In this document: piece after piece, positions 36,293 through 45,029 of the stretch
Position numbering within the stretch: the first letter of the stretch is position 1
How the letters are laid out: the number at the start of each line of letters is the position of its first letter
Origin: Pseudaminobacter sp040045035
Lineage (GTDB): Bacteria; Pseudomonadota; Alphaproteobacteria; Rhizobiales; Rhizobiaceae
Length of the DNA: 64,000 nt
Direction: 5' to 3'
Assembly (NCBI RefSeq): GCF_040045035.1
Contig: NZ_JBDZDS010000004.1
Location: forward strand, 124,001-188,000
Notes under the pieces: generated by a model
What the model was told of the DNA's origin: nothing
The model's database searches: none
What the model saw: only the letters and a program-made list of their open reading frames with translations
Program-made: the position numbers and the translations under genes

Positions 36293-36922
36293 ATGCTCGA
36301 CAGCTCATCCATTTCCGCTTCCACGGCCGCGTCTTTCCTGCTGACGTCGTTTCTGATCGAGGTGACGCCGGGGCCGAACATGACCTATCTCGCCCTGGTG
36401 TCGGCGAGTAACGGGCGGAGAGCCGGATTTGCCACAGTCGCCGGGGTGGCGCTTGGCTTGGCCATAATCGGTGTCGTCGCAGCCTTCGGGGTGGCGGAAC
36501 TCATCCAGGCGTCGCACCTGCTCTACAACGTGCTTCGTTGGTCCGGGGTTCTGTTCCTGCTCTATCTGGCCTGGGAGGGGTGGCGGTCAGGGGACGAGGG
36601 TGCCGTTGTCGGCAGCACGAATGGAGGCAAGTATTTCCTGCGCGGCCTGATTACCAATCTGCTCAACCCCAAGGCAGGTATCTTTTATGTCGCGGTCTTG
36701 CCCACCTTCATGGATCTGGATGCGCCGCCCACGGCCCAGGCCATGGCCCTTACGGGTATCTATGTCGGCGCCGCGACCTTTGTGCATCTCCTCATCGTGC
36801 TCATCGCCGGCACGCTTGAGCCCGTGCTGAACGATCCGCGTCGAGAGCAGATCGCTCGCCGGTTCCTCTCGGCGCTCCTGGGCTTGGTCGCCCTGTGGTT
36901 TGCGTGGACGACCGCGCGATAG
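36293..36922 (+). CDS. LysE/RhtB-family exporter
   Basis: 209 residues with six membrane helices. The hallmark segment is FLIEVTPGPNMTYLALVSAS near residue 20, followed by GRRAGFATVAGVALGL; the middle has GLITNLLNPKAGIFYVAVLP, also diagnostic. Members export amino acids or homoserine derivatives. No adjacent LysG-type regulator is present. The ATG at 36293 lacks a strong ribosome-binding site. Confidence 0.92.
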   Translation: MLDSSSISASTAASFLLTSFLIEVTPGPNMTYLALVSASNGRRAGFATVAGVALGLAIIGVVAAFGVAELIQASHLLYNVLRWSGVLFLLYLAWEGWRSGDEGAVVGSTNGGKYFLRGLITNLLNPKAGIFYVAVLPTFMDLDAPPTAQAMALTGIYVGAATFVHLLIVLIAGTLEPVLNDPRREQIARRFLSALLGLVALWFAWTTAR

Positions 36923-36978
36923 CGCCCTCGAACGAAGCGCTCGCCCACGTCAGCCGAGGCCTACTGCGGGGTAGGGCC

Positions 36979-38331
36979 TCAGGCGCTCTTGCCGTTTGAG
37001 GCAACGCGTATGGCTTCCTGTCCGCCGTTTGGCACCACGATGATCTGCTTGACCTTGCCCTGCTTGAAGGCGGTGAGGAAGCGATCATAGTCCTTGAACG
37101 CGACGCAGCCATGCGATTGCGCCTGTCTGCCGCGCAGCAGGTAGCTGTGGGTGAGGAAGCCGTCGCGGCCGTATTTGTTCTTGCCGTCGGCAGGCAGCAT
37201 GCGGATCGCCTCGACGCCATGGAAGCGTGATTCACGCATCTTCAGGTTATAGGTGTGCGGCGGCGTCGGCCCGTTCATCTTGACGTGCACGTATTTTGGA
37301 TCGTCGGCCATCTTGCCGACCCCGGAGTGCGCCTCGAGCACGCTGCCGTCGGGCATATACACCTTTGCGGCGCTGATATCGTAAACGGCCACGCCGTTGC
37401 CCGGCTTGGTGCCTCCTCCGAAAAGATTGCGCAACCTCTGGCCAAGACCGCCGCCAGTCGACCTGTCCGCCGGATAGTCCGGCCGGGCATAGGCGAGTTG
37501 CTGCGGCTTTCGCGTTTCGCCCTCGTCAGCCTTCCTCGGTTCGTTGGCCTTTGGCGCCGCCTGGTCTTCAGTCTGCTGGCCGCCGGGCTTCACCGCGCCC
37601 GACATAAGGGCCGAATCGCGGAGCGGACGAAGCTGCGGAAGGGGGCCGTCGGGCGGCGTATCTTCGTAGACTGGCAAGCCCGCGGCTTCATCGCCCAAGT
37701 CCAGGTCCGGATCCTGCGACGCGGCAAGGTCTTCGTCCAACGGTGCCGTCAGCAAGGCTGACAACGCCGCACCGGCCGCGCCACCCGGCGCGGAATCGGC
37801 ATAGGCCAGCATGGTTTGGGTTTGATTGCCGGAGATTGCAGGCAACGATGCGAACCGCTCCGGCGCAGGTGCCACGACCTTTGCGGCCAGTCGGCGGCCT
37901 TGCTTGGCCGACTTGGAGCGGTCGAACAGGCTTGCGAGCTTCTCGGGCGTCAGTCCGGCTTGCTTCACGACGGCGTCGAACCGCGCTGAATTGTCGCTTG
38001 CGCCATCGGCTGCCGCAACATGAGGAAGGCGGGCGGATTTGCCGCGGTCGACAGGGATGCTCGCCGTCACGAAGGGCTCCGTCGCGGCGGTCAGCCTCGG
38101 CGCCTCGTCGGTCCGGGCTTGCCCATTCGACAGCTGCGCCTGCATCTTCTTGAGCGGATAGAACTGCGGCTTGGGCAAGAATTGGCCCGAGCCGAGCGTC
38201 AAAGGGCTGCTCACCGCGAGCATGCCCACCACGGACCAAGCCGTGGCGCCAGCAAACGCAGTGCCAAAGCAGGTTATCAGCAGCGGGCGCCCCAAGCGGC
38301 GCAAAGACTGTGTAGGAACGATCTTACTCAC
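36979..38331 (-). CDS. Tlde1/DUF2778-domain protein (L,D-transpeptidase-like)
   Basis: 450 residues, starting with GTG at 38331. One N-terminal membrane anchor (PLLITCFGTAFAGATAWSVV) and a long Ala/Pro/Asp-rich linker (residues about 60-310) lead to a C-terminal DUF2778 domain (from about 315, VAVYDISAAKVYMPDGS). The active-site-like motif SHGCVAF places Cys409. Tlde1 toxins of type VI systems use this domain to cut or modify peptidoglycan stem peptides, but in rhizobia such proteins occur without T6SS genes and may act on the cell's own wall. No immunity gene or T6SS gene is seen here. Confidence 0.85.
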   Translation of the reverse strand: MSKIVPTQSLRRLGRPLLITCFGTAFAGATAWSVVGMLAVSSPLTLGSGQFLPKPQFYPLKKMQAQLSNGQARTDEAPRLTAATEPFVTASIPVDRGKSARLPHVAAADGASDNSARFDAVVKQAGLTPEKLASLFDRSKSAKQGRRLAAKVVAPAPERFASLPAISGNQTQTMLAYADSAPGGAAGAALSALLTAPLDEDLAASQDPDLDLGDEAAGLPVYEDTPPDGPLPQLRPLRDSALMSGAVKPGGQQTEDQAAPKANEPRKADEGETRKPQQLAYARPDYPADRSTGGGLGQRLRNLFGGGTKPGNGVAVYDISAAKVYMPDGSVLEAHSGVGKMADDPKYVHVKMNGPTPPHTYNLKMRESRFHGVEAIRMLPADGKNKYGRDGFLTHSYLLRGRQAQSHGCVAFKDYDRFLTAFKQGKVKQIIVVPNGGQEAIRVASNGKSA

Positions 38332-38620
38332 TTACGCGTACCAAACCAGGAATCCCGCAAAGCGCCTCAGGTCGGTGAGACCGCAGCTGCGAGACACCCG
38401 GGCTGTCCCCATCTTGAACCAGCAACGGAGAAAAGATGAACAATTATGGTTAAATTTTGCTTTCAGCGCCCGAACATATCACGGCGCACCCCAAGCTGCG
38501 CTACCGGCGGTGCCAAATCAAGGGCGTGGGCGGCACTGAGAAAGCACAGCGGTGACGCCTTGCATACTGCTTTTGGGCAATCATTCAGTCGTTTGTCGGC
38601 CGAGGGAAGGCCTCGCAAGA

Positions 38621-38869
38621 TCAGTGCTTTTCGTCCGGATCGGGCGAAGGCGTTTCCCTGGTGTCGCGAGTTGGTTTGGCCTGCTTTTCGCGCTCCCGAT
38701 CTTTTTTCGCCGCGCGCTTGTCACCGGGGCTCACCCTTTGCGCCAGCCCCATTCCTAGCGGCGGCTTGCGGTTCTCGGCGGCCTCCTGGGAAAAGTCGTC
38801 GCTGGGGTCGGGGCCGGTAGCCGGCTGCGGCTTGCGCGCCCCTGTGTAACATTCGGGCTTCTTGGTCAT
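38621..38869 (-). CDS. Small charged hypothetical protein (82 aa)
   Basis: 82 residues, strongly hydrophilic, no signal or helix of membrane type. Sequence features are YTGARKPQPATGPDPSDDF, EAAENRKPPLGMGLAQRVSP, and a Lys/Arg-rich tail. It is probably disordered. Family not recognised. The frame is open upstream to 38992, but the ATG at 38869 begins the more plausible chain. Medium to low confidence. Confidence 0.45.
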   Translation of the reverse strand: MTKKPECYTGARKPQPATGPDPSDDFSQEAAENRKPPLGMGLAQRVSPGDKRAAKKDREREKQAKPTRDTRETPSPDPDEKH

Positions 38870-39005
38870 GGCGGAATGCTCCGGGTCCGGAGAGTAGAAC
38901 CGCGGCATTCGGCGACGGTTCCGCGCTGCCGAACGAGCGCGCGATCCATTCCAAAGGGTAGCCTTGGCTATCCAATTTGCGCTCCTAGCCACTCACAAAT
39001 CGGTA

Positions 39006-39797
39006 TCAGGCTAAACCGAGTTCCGCATCCGTGGCAGCCGAGCCGTATTTTTCGCGCGGCGGCCAGGGCCGATCCTGCCAGCGCGGCTCGAAGGCGAAGC
39101 TGGAAACCGTGCGGCCTGGAAGCAGCGCTCCATTGCCTGCGCCCTTGGCATAGTCATAGTAGAGCTTGACGATCTCTTCCTTACAGACCTGCTGGGCTGC
39201 CGGATGGGACAGGCAGGCATCGCGCCAGCGGCGTGCCCTTTCGAAGCCGAGATCGGCGAGGTCGAAATCCTCATAGTAGTCGAGAAACCAGAAGCGCATT
39301 AAAAGCGGCGCAAAAACGGTTTCGGCCAGGCCGAAGCGGTCGAACAGATAGGTTCCGGCCGGATTCTGCCATTCGAGGAAGTCGTTCAGCCTACGATACT
39401 GCGCGACTATGGCTTCGCGGCAGGCGGCGCGTCGATCAAGATCCTGGTTCATGACGAAGCGGTATCCGGCCCCCGTGAAGTCGCCTTCCATGGCGATCAG
39501 CATCGATTCGACCGCCCGCTCGTAAGGATCCGCCCGCGCCACCGGCATTTCCGAGAGGAGTTCGTCGAGATAGCGCAGGATGACAAGGCTTTCCTTGAGC
39601 ACGCCTTGCGGCGTCCGCATGATCGGCAACGCGGTGGATCCGCGCGACAGTTCAAGAAGCGCCGGGTCGCGTGGTCGCGTGATGTCAACCACCGAGAAGC
39701 GAACGGCGTCGCGCTTTCCCTTCAGTTCCAGAAGAATCTCCAGCCGCTGCGAAAAGGGGCAGACCGGAATGTGATAAACGACGGTTTCGCTCCGCAT
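39006..39797 (-). CDS. Glutathione S-transferase-like protein
   Basis: 263 residues. Thioredoxin-fold N-terminus VVYHIPVCPFSQRLEILLEL carries a CPFS motif, followed by the cis-Pro region TALPIMRTPQGVLKESLVIL and a helical C-terminal domain from about residue 95 (ADPYERAVESMLIAMEGDF). A single Cys-x-x-Ser suggests glutathione-dependent reduction or glutathionyl removal rather than disulfide exchange. The ATG at 39797 follows CAGGGAGAAAG. Role unknown. Confidence 0.85.
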   Translation of the reverse strand: MRSETVVYHIPVCPFSQRLEILLELKGKRDAVRFSVVDITRPRDPALLELSRGSTALPIMRTPQGVLKESLVILRYLDELLSEMPVARADPYERAVESMLIAMEGDFTGAGYRFVMNQDLDRRAACREAIVAQYRRLNDFLEWQNPAGTYLFDRFGLAETVFAPLLMRFWFLDYYEDFDLADLGFERARRWRDACLSHPAAQQVCKEEIVKLYYDYAKGAGNGALLPGRTVSSFAFEPRWQDRPWPPREKYGSAATDAELGLA

Positions 39798-39977
39798 GCT
39801 TTCTCCCTGACAGAACTGAATGGACGATCGCTTCACCAGCAATCGAACCATAGCAGAAATCGAGGGCTCGTCAGGTCACGGTGCACGCTTCTGGCCGGCC
39901 GCACAGGGCCCATGATGCCGGGCTGAAACCAGCGCTGGCATCGTGGGCTCCGTTGCGGATCGACATGCCTGGCGGGG

Positions 39978-40688
39978 TCAGGCCACGAGGTCGAGCCGGC
40001 GCGCAAGATCGGCATACTCCTCCGCCGACAGGTTCGGCCTGGCGGCGAATTCGATGACAGCGTCGAAGGCCTCGCGCGGCGCCTGCTGCTTCATGCCGCC
40101 GAGCATGGCGGCACGCTCAGCCGGCTGGATGGCCGGGATCATAAGCCGCATGAAGGCCATCGCCTTTTCCGGAGCAAGCGAGCCGACGATGCGGTTCTCG
40201 ATCGCCATCAGCTCAGCGTCGGAAAACAATGACCACAGCTGTGGAGCCGCGACGGTTTCCTCCTCATGCATGTGCTCCAGATCGTGGGCTATATAGGAGG
40301 CGAAGGCGAGATAAAGGCGGCGCCCGAGGGCGGAGCGTTCGTGCGGCCCGGCTGCATCGATGGCCGCCGCGAGCGCCTCGAGTTGGGCGAACGTCGCACG
40401 ATGGTCGTCATGCTGGTCGTCGAGGCGGTCGGTCGAGACGGTGCCGCGAGCGCGCAGTGCACTGTGGATGTGGGTGTCCTCGTGCATGACGTGGTCGGCG
40501 GCGAGCGCCAGCAGCGCGCGCAGATCCAACAGGAGGTCACCCGTCGCGCGGGCCTCGCCGAAATCGGTGTTGCCCAGCCGGACAAGAAGTTCGCATTGTG
40601 CTTTGCGAAGGCCCTTGTGAATGGCACCGTAAATATCATAACGGCCGTTGAGATCGATGATCTCGCTGAGATGATGTGCATGGGTCAT
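39978..40688 (-). CDS. Hemerythrin HHE domain protein
   Basis: 236 residues, helical. Iron-ligand candidates occur as DHVMHEDTHIH near residue 65, DDQHDDHRATF near 92 and AHDLEHMHEEET near 134, the spacing expected for a four-helix diiron bundle. Residues after 160 form an extra helical region with MKQQAP. It may sense or bind oxygen, NO or iron. Two near-identical 18-base repeats lie 60-108 bases upstream and may control it. Confidence 0.87.
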   Translation of the reverse strand: MTHAHHLSEIIDLNGRYDIYGAIHKGLRKAQCELLVRLGNTDFGEARATGDLLLDLRALLALAADHVMHEDTHIHSALRARGTVSTDRLDDQHDDHRATFAQLEALAAAIDAAGPHERSALGRRLYLAFASYIAHDLEHMHEEETVAAPQLWSLFSDAELMAIENRIVGSLAPEKAMAFMRLMIPAIQPAERAAMLGGMKQQAPREAFDAVIEFAARPNLSAEEYADLARRLDLVA

Positions 40689-40747
40689 GAAATGCTCCCT
40701 TTGTTTCTAGCGATGGGGCAGCATCTATGGCGACCGCGCGCACATCT

Positions 40748-40796
40748 CTTCCTAAAAGCTTGCTAAGCGGCCCGTTCACTTCCTAAAAGTTTGCTA
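40748..40796. repeat. Two direct 18-base repeats upstream of the hemerythrin gene
   Basis: CTTCCTAAAAGCTTGCTA at 40748-40765 and CTTCCTAAAAGTTTGCTA at 40779-40796 differ at one base. Starts are 31 bases apart, about three helical turns, so both would face the same side of DNA. This is the geometry of tandem regulator sites. Confidence 0.6.
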
Positions 40797-40864
40797 TCGA
40801 CACGCACGCGATCGTGCGCATGGCCCGAGGAGATGGCGAAATGCCATTACGGGGCAGACAAAGA

Positions 40865-40896
40865 GCCAAAAACCCCACCGGCGCACGTCGGCGGGA
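40865..40896 (-). terminator. Terminator downstream of the glycine-rich gene
   Basis: On the minus strand CCCGCCGAC and GCCGGTGGG pair around GTGC with one mismatch, followed by GTTTTTGG. It is about 110 bases past the stop of the glycine-rich gene. Confidence 0.6.
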
Positions 40897-41003
40897 GATT
40901 CCTGGAGGCGCAACCCTCCTCTCGCGGTCCGAGGACCGTGCGTGACTGAGGACTTTCAGTCTACGCGCACGCGCGCAGGCGCTGCGGACGCCATTCGAAG
41001 CGG

Positions 41004-41558
41004 TCAATAGTATCCCGGGCCCGGGTAGCAGCCGTAATAGGGATCGCAGTAGTACCCATACGGCACGCCGATGCCGTACCAGAACCCGTCGCCGCCACCG
41101 TTGAAGAAACGACGACCGCGGAAGCCTTCGTGGAAGCCGCCCATGCCATGGAAGCCGCCCATGCCATGGAAGCCACCAAAGCCGCCCATGCCGCCGCCGC
41201 CAAAGCCGCCCATGCCGCCGCCAAAGCCGCCGCCGCCGAAGCCATGACCGCCGCCACCGCCGCCGCCATGACCGCCGCCGCCACCGCCGCCGTGGATCAA
41301 CTGGATACCGTCATCATCATTCTGCCGGCGGATGAGCACACTCGGCTGCAGTCCGTCGCAGCGGTCTGCTATGGCACAGCTCAGGTCATAGACGCCGTTG
41401 TCCGTCGGTTGGGTGCTGAAGGCCTCGCCGGCCGCGTTGACCGCCGGGGCGATGTCGGGAACGGAGCCGGGAATGCTTCCTGCAAACGCGGCTGAGCCGT
41501 AGAGTGCTCCAATGCCCAGCAACCCCGAACATGCAAGTGTTGAGAGATAGCTTCTCAT
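41004..41558 (-). CDS. Glycine-rich secreted protein
   Basis: 184 residues. The signal peptide (STLACSGLLGIGALYGSAAFA) precedes a region with two cysteines (YDLSCAIADRCDGLQ), then about 65 residues of glycine repeats with His, Phe and Met, including two exact GGFHGM units, and a Tyr/Gly/Pro-rich end (PYGYYCDPYYGCYPGPGYY). It is likely low-complexity and surface or periplasmic. The second ATG (41558) is used because GGAGAAG lies just before it; the first ATG is at 41570. Function unknown. Confidence 0.7.
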   Translation of the reverse strand: MRSYLSTLACSGLLGIGALYGSAAFAGSIPGSVPDIAPAVNAAGEAFSTQPTDNGVYDLSCAIADRCDGLQPSVLIRRQNDDDGIQLIHGGGGGGGHGGGGGGGHGFGGGGFGGGMGGFGGGGMGGFGGFHGMGGFHGMGGFHEGFRGRRFFNGGGDGFWYGIGVPYGYYCDPYYGCYPGPGYY

Positions 41559-41570
41559 TGACTTCTCCAT

Positions 41571-42257
41571 GGAAAATTGTCCGTGGAGCTCTAGGCCTGC
41601 GATGATCGTGGGAAGAAGGAGCGTCCTCTAGGCGATGATCGTGGGTGCTGGGCCCCTATCGGACCTTCCCGGGCAAACGCATCGCCAACAGGAAGGTTCC
41701 ATCAATTCGGCCTCACGAAATCTCGAACTTGCGGGCCGATGCTCTTGCCCCACGCCAGCGCGTCTGGCGATGCCTAACCGTTCAGTCCTCGTTTTGCACG
41801 CGCCGCCGGCGTTGCCGCTCGGTCCTGATGCGCTTGGCATCCTTTGAGTCGGACGACAATGATGCCCATCAAAACCCGGGATCAAACATCTAAATATGTC
41901 AAACTGGTCTGCCCCCGTGGGGTGATCCGGGTTTGAAGTTAGTGGATGCTCGGCTTTCCCGCTACAGTCGGCGTCGAAGTCGAGCCATCCTGACGAGGCC
42001 AAACCGTCGCCTCTGGTGCCGGGGGCCTATAGCTCAAGGAGAGTGCGGCCGCACGGTATTGTAGTGCTGCGATGCATTCCCGCGTGAATTCGTTGATCTG
42101 CAGAAAGCGTCTGAAGAGAGCCGCACCGGCAGGGCTCTCGTTCGGCATATCCTGACCGAGCCTCGACGGTCATCGCAGTTGTCGCCAGAGGCTGGAACCC
42201 CGCAGGCCCAGTCGGAGTTACCACCGTGACAAGTTCGACTTAGTAAGGGTGATCACG
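41571..42257. other. Gene-free accessory region
   Basis: 687 bases with no convincing gene on either strand. Frames are short and lack family-like sequence. It includes an AT-richer patch at about 41875-41940. It may be debris flanking the mobile remnant downstream. Confidence 0.5.
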
Positions 42258-42773
42258 ATGCCGCTGGTAACAGGCAACATTGCCACCGTAGTGGGGACTG
42301 ATGGCACAGCAATCCAAGCGTTGTTTGCGACAATGGCAGCCGATTGGCGTGCCGCAGAGGTTGAGGTCATCGGTGTGATCGGGGAGGCGCACGGTCTGCC
42401 CGACCGCACGTGCAGTGCAGGCGTTTTGCGCGACATCGTCTCTGGCAAACCGTATTCGATCTATCTGGAGGTCGCGCCTAGCAATACGTCATGCCACCTG
42501 GATGCCACGGGTGTCGAAGCCGCCTGTGCGACGGTGCTCGACCAACTCTTGTCCTGCGACATTGTCATCCTCAGCAAGTTCGGCAAGCTTGAGGCCCAAC
42601 AGCGTGGGTTGGCGATGGCGTTCGAGGCTGCGATTGCCGCCGGAAAGCCGGTGCTGACCACCGTGTCGGACAAACATCGCGAGGCTTGGCACGACTTTGC
42701 GCCGGATGCGGTGTTTTTGCCTGCCAATGAGCTGGCTATCCAATCTTGGTGGCACGCTCAGCGCGGGAACTAG
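42258..42773 (+). CDS. DUF2478 protein (probable nucleotide-binding)
   Basis: 171 residues. The chain begins IATVVGTDGTAIQALFATMA where P-loop relatives have GxxGxGKT, but the canonical Lys-Ser/Thr is missing; later DIVILSKFGKLEAQQRG is the Walker-B-like strand of this family, followed by GKPVLTTVSDKHREAW. DUF2478 genes often neighbour molybdate or cofactor genes, not seen here. The ATG at 42258 follows AAGGG at 42245-42249. Convergent with the HWE kinase gene. Confidence 0.8.
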   Translation: MPLVTGNIATVVGTDGTAIQALFATMAADWRAAEVEVIGVIGEAHGLPDRTCSAGVLRDIVSGKPYSIYLEVAPSNTSCHLDATGVEAACATVLDQLLSCDIVILSKFGKLEAQQRGLAMAFEAAIAAGKPVLTTVSDKHREAWHDFAPDAVFLPANELAIQSWWHAQRGN

Positions 42774-42853
42774 CCTGGCTCAACATGTGGCCTGTCATAC
42801 GACCCCATATCGCTGCGACATGGGCCTACATCGGCCTGCAGATTTGTAGGCCG

Positions 42854-43918
42854 TCACTTCGACGCTAGACGTGCCGGATCAAATGTCAGCGTGACGGTCA
42901 ATCCCTCCTGTCTCCAGTCCCACTCTATCCTGCCACCGAGTTGCTTCTCCACGGTGATCTGGCAGAGGCGGGTTCCGAAGCCAAAATGCTCCGGCGGGGC
43001 ATCAATGGTGTTGCCGCCGCGCTCCGTCCAGACCAGGACGATGTGCCCGTCCTGCTCGGCGCTTTCAACAACCACGCGGCCCGACGGCTCGTGGAGAGCG
43101 CCGTGTTTGGTTGCGTTCGTCATCAGTTCGTTCACGACCAACGCGAGAGGCGTCACAGCATGCGAAGAGAGAGCTAGGTCGTGCCCGGCCACGCTCACCC
43201 TGGCATTATCAGCCCTCTCCAAGCAGGGCGAAAGGATGGTGCGGACCAGCATGAGCAAGGTCGTGCGCTGACCCACGGCCCCATACATCTCGTCCATGCT
43301 CGGAACTGAAAGTGCATGGGCGCGGGCGAGAGCCCCCAGTCGTTCCCTTACCATCTCGGCGAGTTGGGCGGGGGTTGCGGCGCGATGAGCGGACAAGCCG
43401 ACAAAGCTGCTGGCGAGTGCGAAGACATTCTTGATGCGATGCTCCATCTCGCGAAGCAGCAGCCGCTGCTGCTCTTGAGCCTTCACCCGCTCCGTGATGT
43501 CGCGGACGATCCTTGAGGCTCCGACGATTTCGCCGTTGGCGCCCTTCACTGGCGAGACGGTCAGGGAGACATGGATGAGGGTGCCATCCTTGCGCCGTCG
43601 GATGGTTTCGTAGTGGTTGACACGCTCTCCTCCTCGGATGCGGGCCAGCATGCTCAGTTCTCCGTCATGCTGCGCTGCGGACATTAGCATGGTCACGGAT
43701 TTGCCGATGGCCTCATCTGCGGCGTAACCGAAGAGTTGCTGAGCGCCCGCGTTCCAGCTGGTGATGGTCCCTTCAAGGTCTTGGGTCAGGATCGCGTCGT
43801 TAGAGTTTTCGACGATTGCGGCAAGGTTGCGAGTGGCGCGATCCAGTTGTGCCTCGGGACGCGAGCTCGGGTGGGACGTGTTCTTGCCCCTCGTCAGCCG
43901 CTTCGCCCCTTTAATCAC
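42854..43918 (-). CDS. PAS-domain HWE-family sensor histidine kinase
   Basis: 354 residues, soluble. A PAS domain spans about residues 30-145 (LAAIVENSNDAILTQDLEG, NAGAQQLFGYAADEAIGKS, then RRKDGTLIHVSLTVSPVKG). The phosphoacceptor box is LLREMEHRIKNVFALA with His160; VLVWTERGG gives the Trp-x-Glu of the HWE family, and the N box is LVVNELMTNATKHGA. No response-regulator gene is adjacent, so it is an orphan kinase. The start is read as GTG at 43918, which has an AGGGGGG site; a TTG at 43933 is the farthest alternative. Confidence 0.9.
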   Translation of the reverse strand: MIKGAKRLTRGKNTSHPSSRPEAQLDRATRNLAAIVENSNDAILTQDLEGTITSWNAGAQQLFGYAADEAIGKSVTMLMSAAQHDGELSMLARIRGGERVNHYETIRRRKDGTLIHVSLTVSPVKGANGEIVGASRIVRDITERVKAQEQQRLLLREMEHRIKNVFALASSFVGLSAHRAATPAQLAEMVRERLGALARAHALSVPSMDEMYGAVGQRTTLLMLVRTILSPCLERADNARVSVAGHDLALSSHAVTPLALVVNELMTNATKHGALHEPSGRVVVESAEQDGHIVLVWTERGGNTIDAPPEHFGFGTRLCQITVEKQLGGRIEWDWRQEGLTVTLTFDPARLASK

Positions 43919-44504
43919 TGCGCCCCCCTGCAATTCGGAAGTAGCCCAAGATTACCAAAATGCCGCCTGTCGGTGGATCATACATAGATGGACGCGCCAT
44001 GTGCAAACGGCCATTTCGGCCGAGCAGTCCAAAAGAGCTGATTGCGGGAAGCCCAGAGACGCTGAGCAGCTATCGGCCACCGGATGATTGCCGAGCCAAT
44101 CGCTTCTAACTTCTGCTAACCTCCACTTATTAGAGCCTATAACTGCCCCTGCGGCGATGCATCGATCCGGCATCGGGCCTCCGTGTCGGGATCAACCACC
44201 CCAGCATGGACTGCCAGCTGCGTTGACCGTCCCGTCAACGCAGGGCAGCTTTCGGCGTTCACTGTTTGGCGACGACAGTCCCCGGAATGCCAAGCTCTTG
44301 CGCGGTGGGTATCCGCTTTGCCCCTTGCTGGTAGGGGCGCGCTGCCTGCGCCGCTGGCATTGGCGTCGAAGCCCTTTTTCGTTCCGGGCGCGTCTTGCCG
44401 CCAGCCCTGCATTGCCATGCAATTCTTCTTGAACCAAGGGGTTGATTGGAAGATGCATTCACAACGACCCTTTGAGGGTAATTAATTACCAAAAGGAGCC
44501 TCCT
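43919..44504. other. Gene-free region before the mobile remnant
   Basis: About 590 bases without a credible gene. It holds the promoter side of the HWE kinase and, toward 44480, an AATTAATTACC patch just before the Arc-like pseudogene. Confidence 0.5.
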
Positions 44505-44659
44505 ATGACAGTCGATGACCTGAGGTTCGCGTTCCGCGTGCTGTGAAGGAGTGGCAGAAGGCCCGCGCCGAAGCCAACTGCCGCACCATGAACGGGGAAC
44601 TCCTCGCACTTCTAAAGACCATCAAGCAGGCCGAAGCAGGCACGATGGCGGCAGCGTGA
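44505..44659 (+). pseudogene. Arc-like DNA-binding repressor, frameshifted
   Basis: An ATG at 44505 with a strong AAAAGGAG site opens a frame MTVDDL that stops after 13 codons. In another frame the same stretch encodes VRVPRAVKEWQKARAEANCR then TMNGELLALLKTIKQ, a clear Arc/MetJ-type ribbon-helix-helix. Adding one C in GACCTGAG (44518-44525) restores MTVDD-PEVRVP and a 51-residue protein ending at 44659. This is therefore a single-base deletion or a sequencing error. It lies directly before the excisionase-like ORF. Confidence 0.7.
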
Positions 44660-44663
44660 TGCC

Positions 44664-45029
44664 ATGATGAAGTTCGTTAAAGCTCTCAAAATGGCTTCGA
44701 CGCTGAAGTCGGACTTGCTGACTGAGCAGTATGCTGCTGTCTGGCTCGACACGTCTATCTACACCCTCCGGCGCGAGCGCAAACGCGGCAACATTGGCTT
44801 CACCATGATCGGGAGCCGTGCCCGCTACAGCACCGCGGACCTTCAGGCCTACGTCGATAGTAAGAGTTCTACGCCATGTCCGAAGACCGTTTTCAAATCG
44901 GAGCCTACTACCTCACCCGGCACCAAAGCTCCCCTGTTTGGAAAGCCGCTTGGTATGACGCCAATACCCGACAAACAAAGCGCGTATCTCTTGGCACAGA
45001 AGACCTTCAAGAAGCCAAAGTCCGCCTAG
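44664..45029 (+). CDS. Excisionase-like DNA-binding protein, with abnormal tail
   Basis: 121 codons. Residues 18-68 (LLTEQYAAVWLDTSIYTLRR, then GFTMIGSRARYSTADLQAYV) form a winged-helix MerR/Xis-like domain with the R-x-x-x-Y-x-x-x-D-L pattern of helix-turn-helix excisionases. From about residue 71 the frame runs over the start of the integrase gene in another frame, so the tail is probably not native. Part of the decayed element next to tRNA-Val. Confidence 0.6.
   Translation: MMKFVKALKMASTLKSDLLTEQYAAVWLDTSIYTLRRERKRGNIGFTMIGSRARYSTADLQAYVDSKSSTPCPKTVFKSEPTTSPGTKAPLFGKPLGMTPIPDKQSAYLLAQKTFKKPKSA

Noticed and set aside
38435..38452. Five-codon frame after a GGAGAAAAG site
   Set aside because: Too short (MNNYG, then stop) and no downstream hairpin to suggest a leader peptide.
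42027..42224. Short minus-strand frames before DUF2478
   Set aside because: Overlap each other, lack ribosome-binding sites and have no protein-like sequence.
44088..44432. Plus-strand frame of 114 codons
   Set aside because: Irregular composition and no start signal; likely noncoding.
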